The notes under the pieces: model-generated
Databases searched by the model: none
What the model was told of the DNA's origin: nothing
Seen by the model: only the letters and a program-made list of their open reading frames with translations
Shown here: positions 44,765 through 55,317 of the stretch, in pieces
Numbering within the stretch: the stretch's first letter is position 1
How the letters are laid out: each line of letters opens with the position of its first letter
Position numbers and translations under genes: made by a program
Assembly (NCBI GenBank): GCA_964036275.1
Contig: OZ038438.1
Span: 15,111,720-15,175,719, forward strand
Length of the DNA: 64,000 nt
Origin: Litoditis marina
Taxonomy: Eukaryota; Nematoda; Chromadorea; Rhabditida; Rhabditidae
Reading direction: 5' to 3'

Positions 44765-47700
44765 CTAAAGCAAACAGATCAGAATCAAAGCAGACAAGAG
44801 ATAGGTAGGGTATGTGAATATGGCACTCTTTACTCGTACTGGACGTTTGGTCGTCGATGATGGTTCGGGCTCAGGCGTGGTCTCGGAGGCGAAAAGACCG
44901 ATCACAAGACCGCCCTGAAAAGTCAAGAAATAAACCCCGACCTTTTTCTTCGAGTTTTCTGTGTTTCAAACAAAATAATCGAGTTCTCTCCAGTTTCGAG
45001 TGCGGCATTAACAACTGTACTACATACTTAAAAAATAAGTGAGTAAACTTCTTCGGCAATTTAGGAAAAGAGCTCACCTTGCCATCGCCGAATCCACTGT
45101 CCGCGGGGTTTCCAGGAACACAGTTTACTGTATCCCCGATTTCAAGTGTGTAAAGACCTTCATTGCAAACACATGCGGTTCCATTGCAGTGAGAGTCCAA
45201 AAGACATTCCTGACCATGAGTACATTCTCCTCCTGCAATATTTCAGGAATATGACTCGCATGAAACGGAACGCGTTTGTCTAATTTGCCGTGATTCGCAT
45301 TTGTTCTGGTTAACCCCCTGTGTGGCGGACAACAGTCTGTATGCAGATCAATTTCCAACTCAGACATGTGTGACAATCGTTCCGTCAGAGGAAGAGAAGA
45401 AAACAAGTGTATCTCTTCCGCAACGAAGTGGCAGCTTAGAAGCAATCATACTTTGCTTCTAGAAACGATGAAACATAAGGTATGTTGCGCTCTCGAGAGC
45501 CTAATAACGCTCCTGGAAAAGGAAAATAATTGTTGAATGTCGTCAATTATGGTAAAAACTTATTGACTTTCGTGTAGAGTACGGCACTAACCAGGGAATG
45601 CTACTCTGTCTTGGCTGAGAATTCCACTCTCTCCATCCATGTCGCTTCTTGTCTTCGGGATCTCTTCTCTAAATTGTAATTGATGTCATAGTATTTCGGA
45701 TAAAAAATGCACGCTCTCACAAAATGAAAAAAAAATATGCGCCTGACTGTTTTTTTTTTGTAATTTTCTGTCTGTCTCTTTCCATCTCTTCCTCTCTCTT
45801 TCTTTCTCTGTCTGTCTCTCTCCTTTCATAAACTTTATGAATCAACTCACGGACTGAATGGAGTACCGGGACCATCCCATCCCACTACCACTTGGTTAAG
45901 TTCATTGATATTATTCAACCAGCTGATTAGGGGTTCGTAGTACTCAAGCATAGGAGTAGCATCTAGCTTATCTGGAAAACAACTTGATTTAGAAAATTTG
46001 GAGGGGGGCTTAGGTGAGAGCCACTACCGCACTATTGTGCTCGAATTCAAAGAAACTCAACCAGATTCAAAATCAAGATTTCGGGCTGTGAAGCGCACCA
46101 GTGCAGAAAGAAGGCGAGGCTGACATTACGTCCTAGTACGCTCGCTAGATGCACGAACGTACCATCACATGAACTTGGAAAAACCGAAGATTTAATGTCA
46201 TTAATTCATCGTGATCAGAAATAAGCCTCGTGGTGGATTGAAGCTGGTTCAGACCGAGTGAACATACCTGATCCAGTGATCATTTCTAGTGCCTGAAGCC
46301 ACGTGATAGAGGATCCCATTTTCATGGTTTCTCTCAGCTTCTCCGTTGTGTCTTCTGACAAAATACAACCCTCACTCTGAAATACTTGCTGATTGCAAAG
46401 CTTCCTTGCTTTTGTATTCTGAAGTAATCGCTCTCCTCAGAAATGTTTGTATAGATTTAAGGTTTTCGTGGCTGTTTCGAGTTTGGTTTGTTACTTTTGA
46501 ATAAAAATATACTTTCGTGAAAAATACGGAAATAAGTTGATAAGAAATAAACTAACCAACATAGCTCCCTCTGGACAAATTGCTTTCAGGATTTGGAACT
46601 GAGCAATGTAGCTAATCATACCTCTAGTGGCTGGGTTGTGAACCTTAAAAAACATACACATATACAACAGATCAACAACAGATAACGATTGAACGACGCT
46701 TTGTGAACATACCTGGGCAATTGAAGAATGCATGAAAGCGTCAATATTGGACGAGTTGTAGGGTTCAGGAGCACGCACTCCCTCATACTTTTTCCTAAAA
46801 TTAAGTTTTCCATTACTCCTCTGTGCAGAAGTATCCTTTTGAACGATAATGTCCTTGCGCATGGATAGTGATGTCTATCATCTATCAGAAAATCTCTTGC
46901 TCCAATTTTGCTGATTCTCGGAAATCACAAATGTCTTTTGATTAAGTGTTCAACTTATTTCACCGAACTTTCATTTAACACACCTACTTTTTGAGTTCAG
47001 TTGTGGTTTAACACACCTTTCCTATTGTGTTTGTCATTATGAACGCCTACAGAAAAATGTTGGAACCAGACTTTCTTGCCATGTCGTAATTTTTGAAGAT
47101 TTTTCAACTCATTATTTGATCCTTCTATCCCAAGACCAAAATTCATTCTCAAAAACTTTAAGTGTCCAAAAGAGAATAGTCATTTGAAAATTTGATGAAG
47201 TACTGAGAAAAACAGTATATAATATACATTGGGTCATTCGGATTTCTTTACAACATCTGGATTCGGAATATCAAAGCTATGAAGCCCGATCAAAAGCGGG
47301 GCTGCATACATCATACGTCATTTGCGTTTTCCCTTCACATTGGTTCCAATCCGTATCAGTCTTAGATTGACCTAATTTCAAACTTCACTTTCACTTTTCC
47401 CCGAAATGTGAATGGATCAGCTAGACAAAACAACTGATGTACTATACTGATTATGGCCACAATAGGGATTGATAACTATCTTTCTTGGGCTTCATTTCTT
47501 TCAAAATACAGTGAAATTGTACTACATAAAATAAACTAATATTGTACTACATAAAATAAACATCTGTCCAAACATACCTCAACTCCCACCAGGCATCGTT
47601 GCTCTTAGAAACCGGAATCTTGCCTTCAAATAGTTCATATCTCCAGAAATCGGAGGAAATATCAAAAGGCAGCTTGGCGAAGTTTTCTAGGGCCTCCCTA

Positions 47701-50700
47701 AAACACACACGTTGTTGACGGATATTTCTTTGATAAGTATTCAATCTAAATGACAAGTTTTGCGTATACTCATGCAGTACATTTTGTACCAGTGGCCAAT
47801 TTCTAGGTGAGAAGATCTTTTCACCTACTTGTACAACCGATTTACGATGAGGGCATCCTTGATATCGAGATGAGAGGAGGGGACCAATTTCTGAAAACAG
47901 TCGAGCGGTCCAGATTGATAAGTTTTTCAAATGAGGAAAGTCATGAGAACCCACTAGAACATGTTTTTGTGGGAACTATAAAAGATGCAAACGTTACCTG
48001 GGAGTAAAGATAATGAGGATTGGACGCAAGATGAGAGAAGACTTTGGAAATTGCGTCGTTTATAGGAGATGCGGCGGGTTCTCTGAAATCGACTAGTACG
48101 TGTTTTGGTTCGAGCACGTTTTTCTATTAACATGTGGGTGGCAAAACTACAATCGATTGAACAACGTGAAGAAGCACATAAGTTTGTGTTGAATAACTTT
48201 TGAGTGCATAGAAATATATTGACTTGCACTTGGTTTGCCGAGTTTGTTTTCAATACCCACAGAAAAAAAGTTGTGAACTCATAGGCCCAGAACAAACGGC
48301 GTTTGTAATGTTCTGTTTAAAGGTTTACACAGTTTTTCAAGGTAAAGTTACCTGAACAATAGAGGCTGCTCCTTGTACAGGTACTGATAATAGGTTTGAG
48401 CTAGCAGAGAATGAGCCAGCTGGAAGTCTGGTTCTCCTAGCTGAGCACAAGCTTTCACCCTGAAATAATCATTTGAGATGAGCACATTCGAAACTAATAT
48501 GAACATGTGCAAAATAACTATACTCACCTAAAGTCAACTCCATCTCTCATGTCGATGGCGGCTGGGGGATTGCAAATCATATCTTTGCTCCAGACTCGAG
48601 AAAATAGGGACTTGGTCCAGAAAGATCTCGGTAGCACAGGGAAGCCGACTGATTTGAAATAACGGTAGGCCTGAAAATGTCAAACAATGAAGTGAACTAT
48701 CCAAGTAAGATACTAAATCGCCAGCAAACACATGCAAACTGAGGTTGTGTTTGGCCTATCTATTCTCACACATTTTTCCAACAAGCAATCATCAACAGGG
48801 TATGGTATCCAAACAAATTAGGGTTCGGCAAAAACGCTCACTTTGATGAACATCTGTTTCGATGTGTAGTTTTGTACTCGGAAGGCGTTCAGCATGTCTT
48901 CCGCAACAGATTCCTCGTCATCGTAAGGTTTCGTCTGTTCGTAGTGAGAAGACCAGTCTCCTCCCTTCACGGAACCTACACGTATAATATTGAAAAAAAA
49001 GTTATATATAATTATAGTATATATAGCTTCACTTCTACACGTACGGTATTCTTGCACAATTCGGAAATAGATTGAAAGCCATGGGTTGGATTCATTTGTT
49101 AACATTCAACAGTATGATTAAGAGTTCAAGTTAAATGTTTTCAAAAATAGGGAACGAACCAAATAGATGAGCTGGAATAGGTCCGTCCTTGCTCAAATCG
49201 GAGGCATTCTCGTACATTCCGGCAATCTGGCGCCTCAAGTAGGCATGGAGCTGGAGCACGTTTGATGTAACTTACCAAATATTATAATGGTCGTAATGGA
49301 ACTGTTCGCGCCAAAATAATCAACTAACTGAAGGTAACTGGAGATAAATGAAGGCGGAGAAGCGATATGCCCTATTTCGTATTTTATACTTTTTGTACCG
49401 TACTGTAATGTGAGACGCGTAATTGTTTTACTGACTTTTGAAAAGCTTGTAAAGTACGTTGCACCATCACTCACTTGTGTGTAGAACGGCTTAATGCTCT
49501 GATACAGCTCGTTCAACCGTTTTTTCATGTCGTAAACCGGGGGCGATGATTTTGTAGACAAGTCGAAAGCACTTCTCCACATGGCTCCGCCGTCAGCAAA
49601 CCCATTCAGTTTCGCTCCTGAAAGCCATTTATAAGTTGAGACTAGAGCACACAAGGACTCTCTCACAGAATAAACATTTGGACAAACCTTCATTGCTGCG
49701 ATCGATAATTGTTTGATAGGACGATTTGGTTTTTGCTATTCCAGTCACATAGTTGACCCACAACGTTGAAAGGCGAGAAGCATCCTTTTCGTTGTGGAAT
49801 ATTGACTCAAGATCAATTTTCCTGGAAGGAACGCGTTATATATTTTTGGGTTTTGATCAAAATTACATGTGATGACGTTATAAACTGTAAGAGAGGTAAT
49901 TTGTTTAGAATAGCTGGTCGACGAGCTTCGCTTCTTTTCTGTCACAGTGTAGTTGCAACTATAAAACATTCTCTACATTCGCAATATTCGGATGCAACTG
50001 TTTGATGAGTTGTTCAATTACTTCCGACTGAAACAATTTATTTATTATTTATTTATTTATCTACATTCAAAGAATGTGGCACTCGCTCATCAGAGAAAGA
50101 GAAGAAGAATAGAGAAAAAATTGCCATGAAATTTAAATTGTTCACAGTTCACTTTTTGTACGATGTTGTATCGGAGAGGGTTGAACATTAATATTTGAAT
50201 ATATATTATTCTCGCCAACGCAAGCAATAATATACAAGCCTAATGCAAATTCATTATACTCCCATCGTCGCTAACGCAACAATAACGAATATGGTTTTAG
50301 AAAGTGCATGATGATATGTATTGAATGGAGCACTTCATAGTTTTTGAGATTGGATTCCTGTAGGCGTGTTGAAAGGGTCAGTGTCAAATCAAAGGAGACA
50401 AAGTTGCACAACGCTAGTGAGAACATGATCAAACACTAGAGAGAATGTACAGGGTCTCTCTGTGGGACTATTGGTCTGTGCAAGATGTATCCTGAAAATT
50501 AGAGTAGATATTACAGTCACCCGAAACAAAAGTAGATGTACTCACTTGAGTGCACAGGGTGGAGACATGTCTTGGTCGCACACCGCTGTATCAGAGATGT
50601 CCCGGTTTATCTGCAAGTAAAACATTGTAGTTTTCCACTGATCTCCTTGTTTTTTCATAGTTGAGCGATTGAATTGTTTGGTTCATTACTAGTTCTATCT

Positions 50701-53054
50701 GTTCAATTTGTACGTTTTTCAACTGCCATCTCGTTTTATCGAAAGCGATTGGAAATAACAATTCCAGTTAGTACATGATTCAACTGACTTTATGCAGAGC
50801 TTGGTTGAAACTGGCGTAGCTTTTGGGTGACAAGGCGGACATTCCCTCGAATGTCACGAAGTTCATCTGTCTCTGCAAGGCCGAGTCACTCAATTGCTCG
50901 AAGTCGAACTGTTTCGCTTGCATAGCCGTTGAACGTACGAATCGGGACAAAACCTGGAATGAATTTATAGATAAAAATACACAATGGAATTTCTCGTTTC
51001 GCTTTCTACCGTTTCCTCACATATTGATTCAATCAATCAGAATATGGAATTATATGAATTCTCGGATTGAGAAAATGAGTAACCTGTTCGGCTTCATTGA
51101 GGGCAGTTTTGGCGAAAGGTGATGCGTTGGCCACGTACTTCCAGCCGCTGGCAGCAACTTCATGGAGAACCTGAATTGAAAATGGAAATTTCTCAGACCA
51201 CTTACTCACATGAAACTATTTCAGTTTTGTTCTTGGTTTGAAATGATATACATTTTGGGAAGAGGTTGCACAATGACTATTTCTAAATGTTAACCAAGAA
51301 TTGAGTCTTTTCCGAAAAAAAAAACATTTGTTCAGAGTGCATGTTCACTGTTTGACTTAGACCGCTACTTTTTTCTGAATATTTTTCTTCTTTATGTTTT
51401 GAACAGACTGAATGAAACATCAAGATGAAGCCGACAACTTTCTAACCTTCGCTGCCTCGGTCTGATAACCTTCCAACCATTTTTTCGTTTCTTCCGCGTC
51501 TTTAATGGCTCCTGGAGGCTGTAATCAATCATTGAAATACATGACCACCACAGTTACATCTTAATTGACTGGTGCCAAATAACAGATAGAACTGATACAA
51601 GAGAATATCACCAATAATACTGTTTACTGTTCGGGGCGATAAAAAGGTTGCAATCAACATTCTGACCGTTTTGCTGTCGTGCCTACCCATAGTCTGAAAA
51701 CAAAATCAGCGTTCAATCTATCTATCTCCAAGTTTTTATACCAGTATTGCAGTTATGTAGATACATGTATTTACTGTTTTTCTCGGTTACGGAGACCAAA
51801 AAGCACCTTCAGATCGTCCGTATTCCAATATGGACTGCTATTGATAAGGGCCTGAGCAGCAGGGTTCGTGAACTTGGTTTCATTCTTCTGATTCTGAAAC
51901 AAAAAACAAATAAGTGGCTGTGATATAATATGCTTCACTACTCACATTCTCCGAACATGAAAATGAATGAAAAATAGACAAATGTTTCATGAAATACACA
52001 AACTGCCTAGAACATTGTTCATAAAAGTGATGTTGATTATACAAACTGAGATGTTCGATAAACAATTTTTGCGTGCAAGAAAATTGTTTTTGCTCGTTTT
52101 CTCTAGCCACTGATTCATAATACCAATCTAGATATTAGGGCTATTGCCATATCAACGACCTTGCTGTATCTCGGCTAAAATGAATGGTCTACTATGTAGA
52201 TTGTGGAAATATATCGCGAATAGCTAGGAGAAATCAATTGAATGAGTTTATTAAACACGTACGACAGTGTATTCAACTGGGGAAACAGATAGAAGTTATT
52301 CCTCCGTTAACTACGTTCATTCAAGCATTCGTGCAAAGTGTTAGAAAAACTTGGTCTTGTCGTGAAAATTCAATTTAAGTTTGCATTCACTAACACTGAC
52401 CTCAACCGATCCAGTGTTCAAAAACCGCTCCACTAGTTCTTCTATGATACCATCATCCACAGCATCGGGGGTGTTTTTCTGGAGAAGCAGACGAATTTAT
52501 ATTGTTTTCAAGTAAGTTATTATGTTGAAGATAAATAGCTATTGCTCAATTCAAATTTGTCTTTCACGTATCTTGTTGGATTAGGCGGAAACAAAGGTAC
52601 CCTTAATTCCTTCAAAACAAATCTCATTTTTGGCATAACATACCACTTCCGCCACGTCTCCGTAATCTTCGGATTGATCAATATTGTCAAATTTGATTGC
52701 TGGCTCTGGCTCGGGCTCAGGTGAGGGCTCCGGAGCTCCTTGCGGTTCAGTAGCCTTTTTCAAATCTTGCACAGTAGGTTCGGGTTCGGGTTGTGGTTCG
52801 GGTGTGGGTTCGGGTTCTGGCTCAGAAACTGGTGTCGCGATTGCTGTTGGTTCAGGTTCCGGTTCCGGTTCAGGCTCAGGTGTGGGATCTGACACAGCCG
52901 GCTCGTCTTTATGCAAATGGGCAGATGACATTGCCTCATCTAGAGATGGCGTCAGATCGAACGGTTGCTTGGAGTCATTCTCTTGCGACTGACTCCCATC
53001 GGCAAGTGACAGTAGCAGTAGCGATGAAAAACATACGGTTGTTAATAACCGCAT
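44765..53054 (-). CDS. acn-1: ACE-like protein without zinc site, ACN-1 type (943 aa)
   Basis: Twenty-four phased minus-strand exons in gene order: 52644-53054, 52401-52478, 51807-51893, 51628-51693, 51447-51518, 51084-51170, 50789-50953, 50546-50610, 49688-49821, 49475-49617, 49160-49250, 48842-48975, 48528-48670, 48352-48459, 47998-48082, 47829-47890, 47578-47697, 46713-46794, 46557-46643, 46268-46376, 45851-45971, 45592-45668, 45078-45232, 44765-44914. Signal peptide [20 protein letters not shown], then an acidic Pro-Glu repeat segment (about 58-116), then a full M2/ACE fold ([52 protein letters not shown]). Where ACE has HEMGH the protein has SLLAQ (576-580), so zinc binding and peptidase activity are lost, as in C. 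elegans ACN-1, which is needed for larval moulting. A Cys-rich EB-like module and a hydrophobic C-terminus (GPI- or membrane-anchor type) follow. The ATG sits 7 nt after TTTTCCAG, suggesting trans-splicing. Confidence 0.92.
45436..45512 (-). CDS. Alternative last exon of the acn-1-like gene
   Basis: This exon (acceptor TTTTCCAG, first bases GA) accepts the phase-1 donor of exon 45592-45668. It adds 24 residues ending EAKYDCF before a stop, giving an 867-residue form without the Cys-rich module or hydrophobic tail. The exon at 45078-45232 has the same starting phase and the same first bases GA, so the two are interchangeable by splicing. Could also be unused intron sequence. Confidence 0.4.
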
Positions 53055-53127
53055 TTGTTTTCTGGAAAAGTATCTTGCACTTGTTCTGCAATGTCTATGG
53101 TCTGATACAACGTTCATGATTGAATGA

Positions 53128-53380
53128 AAAGAGGGAGAGGAATATAAAGAGGGATATAGAGGGAGACAGAGATATAGAGAGGGCAAGTGAAACAGAAAGT
53201 GAGAGGGAGAGAAAGAGAGAGAGAAAGAGAAAGAAAGAGAGAGAGAGATAGAGATAAAAAACGAGCAATCAAAGTAAATATAGAGATAGAAATGAACAAG
53301 GAAATGAACAAAAAAAAAGAAACAAAAACTACAGAGAGAAAGAAAGAGAGAAAGGGAGAGAGTGAGAAAGGATATTGAGA
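53128..53380. repeat. GA-rich low-complexity tract
   Basis: Roughly 250 bp of GAGA/GAAA purine-rich sequence (CT-rich on the other strand) directly upstream of the acn-1-like start. It generates long but meaningless Ser/Leu-rich open frames on the minus strand. Confidence 0.9.
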
Positions 53381-54908
53381 AAAATTGAAATTTATAAAAA
53401 CAATGAATTCCTCCGACCATTAACACATTGATTCTTCAGTTATCAAATGTCGAATGTGTTCGTCAATTCAGACGTAATTTGGCAACAGAAACTATCTATT
53501 AAAGTTTTTTAATATATATTGAACAGAACCGGACACAACATTCTGTCACCTTTCTGAAAAGGTTGCGGTGGAACACCGACCCAAACAACCTAATACTTCA
53601 ATATTTACTGCAGATGGTCTAAATTAGACTATGAACTACATAAACACGTTGAATAACAAAACTTTTCATTTGCAATAAAAGGATCTGTTTCTACAAGAAG
53701 TCAGAGAGCTACTGAGCCGTAGCCCAATGTTTCAACCATCAAACGAAGGTCATACGTATCACGGAAAAGGGAAATTGGGTAACGGATCTCACCTACAGAC
53801 ATCCGATCGACCTACATATATAATAAACACAATTGTTATGCCCATGCATTCACTTCTAGACATGAATCGAAACAATAAGTCTTAATCAAACTAAATTGAT
53901 TGAGTTTTCCCCTCAAAATTAGTAGTTGTGTCTCGGTTCTACGCGAATATGGAACTTAGTTTCGTTTGAAGTTTTCATTAGGGTGAACACAATATGGAGT
54001 TGGAATCAATACAAGGGATGTTCGACTTTCTCGACTTGAAGCTGCAAATGGGAATGGAACTGGTCACCATTGCTGATCCTGCGTGCACTACCAAGATCAG
54101 GTTTGGATGAGGGCTAAGAATGTGATTCATCATGAGTTCATCTTGCTTCTAATACTCACTACATGTTCGGTACTACAAAAAAACAATTTGAAATCACAAC
54201 TACACATGTTCCCGTGTATTTAAATGTCAGTGACTAGTTCGAATTCGTTTAAATTAATCAATCGTACAAAGGCGTTCATAAAACCCAAGAATTTTTGTAT
54301 ATTATGAACCGCGCTATTCGTGAACAACACAGAAGCTCCCTTACAGAAAATGAAAGGTACAAAACATGAGGTTGTTTTTCCTCACATACGAGTTACAAAA
54401 ATAAAAGAGTGAAAGTTGGGAGAAAAAACAAGAGAAGGCTGAAAATTCACGCAATGATTTGGCATTTTGAATAGAGGTCAATGCATTGTAAACGCATGAA
54501 GGCGCGATTAAAGAGATCGACGCCCGTCTCGGTTTGGGAACACGACCGGTTCGATCCAGTCGATTTGTATGCAAGAACGTTAGATCAGATAGAGAAATTA
54601 AATTGTCGAACTTTAGGTGACCGAGAAGAGTAATGCAATGCATATTCTATTCACCTTCAAAGAAAACTAAACTCATAAACTCGTATCTGTGTACTAGCAA
54701 CTTAAATTGAACGCCTCACTCAAACAAATGTTCTAAATGATGATATCATTGTTCAGTATCAATGAGACTGGAACTGTGCTCAAGATATTCACTCAGAAAA
54801 AAAACATCTATAACTGCAAAAGTTTTGTAACTAGAGTTTACTTAGTTTTCATGAATACTTCAAAATGGACTTTTCGCTTTTGTTTCAAGTTTACATTCAT
54901 ACCTTCAG

Positions 54909-54988
54909 AGAAAATGGTTTACGCCGTGAGAGCCGTGAAAAAAATGAAGTGATCTTTTTCACGGCTCTCACGGCGTAAACCATTTTCT
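54909..54988. repeat. Perfect 34-bp hairpin upstream of the vitellogenin
   Basis: Arms 54909-54942 and 54955-54988 are exact reverse complements across all 34 positions, separated by a 12-nt loop (54943-54954). The arm contains GGTTTACGCCGTGAGAGCCG. No other copy was noticed in the window. Confidence 0.9.
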
Positions 54989-55197
54989 TTCTTATTCTAT
55001 TTTCCCAAAGTGTAAAAAGCGTGATTGTAGTTTCAATTTGTCTGATAAGTTTAGCAATAACATGTGGAAAAGTTTTTGAAAAACTATTCCTAAAGTATCT
55101 CCACTCTATTAATTTCTATAACATCTGATATGTTACACGAATATTGAGGGCTTTTTGTGCTTTTTAGATAGTTATTTGAATGGCATCTTTGGAACTG

Positions 55198-55317
55198 TTA
55201 TCACGTTATTGAGACAGACATCTCGGCTTATCACCACGGTTTGTGAGATGAGATGTCACTCAGCACAACTCCTGCGAGCATATAAGCCACCAATAAGCTC
55301 TCGTATCACTCGTTGGC
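55198..55317 (+). promoter_or_regulatory. Vitellogenin promoter, copy 1
   Basis: TATAAG at 55281-55286 lies 37 bp before the ATG at 55318, which places the transcription start only a few bases before the coding sequence, as in C. elegans vit genes. TTATCA at 55198-55203 and 55228-55233 are TGATAA GATA-factor sites on the opposite strand. TGTCACT at 55254-55260 differs by one base from the VPE1 element TGTCAAT. There is no acceptor at the ATG, so no trans-splicing is expected. Confidence 0.7.

Larger units (their letters stand above)
53055..55197. other. Divergent intergenic region between acn-1-like and vitellogenin genes
   Basis: No gene recognised. Holds a GA-rich tract (about 53128-53380) and a perfect hairpin (54909-54988). 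Must contain upstream control for both the minus-strand acn-1-like gene and the first vitellogenin. Confidence 0.5.

Noticed and set aside
47516..47561. Near-identical 21-bp units (ATTGTACTACATAAAATAAAC) in tandem, with AATAAA words
   Set aside because: Lies in an acn-1-like intron on the wrong strand for poly(A) use; a simple local duplication.
53055..53426. Ser/Leu/Phe-rich extension upstream of the acn-1-like start in the same frame
   Set aside because: It is translation of the GA/CT-rich repeat. A 3' splice site 7 nt before the ATG at 53054 and a good signal peptide there define the start.
54530..54570. GGTTCGATCC resembling a tRNA B box
   Set aside because: No acceptable A box or cloverleaf at the right distance.
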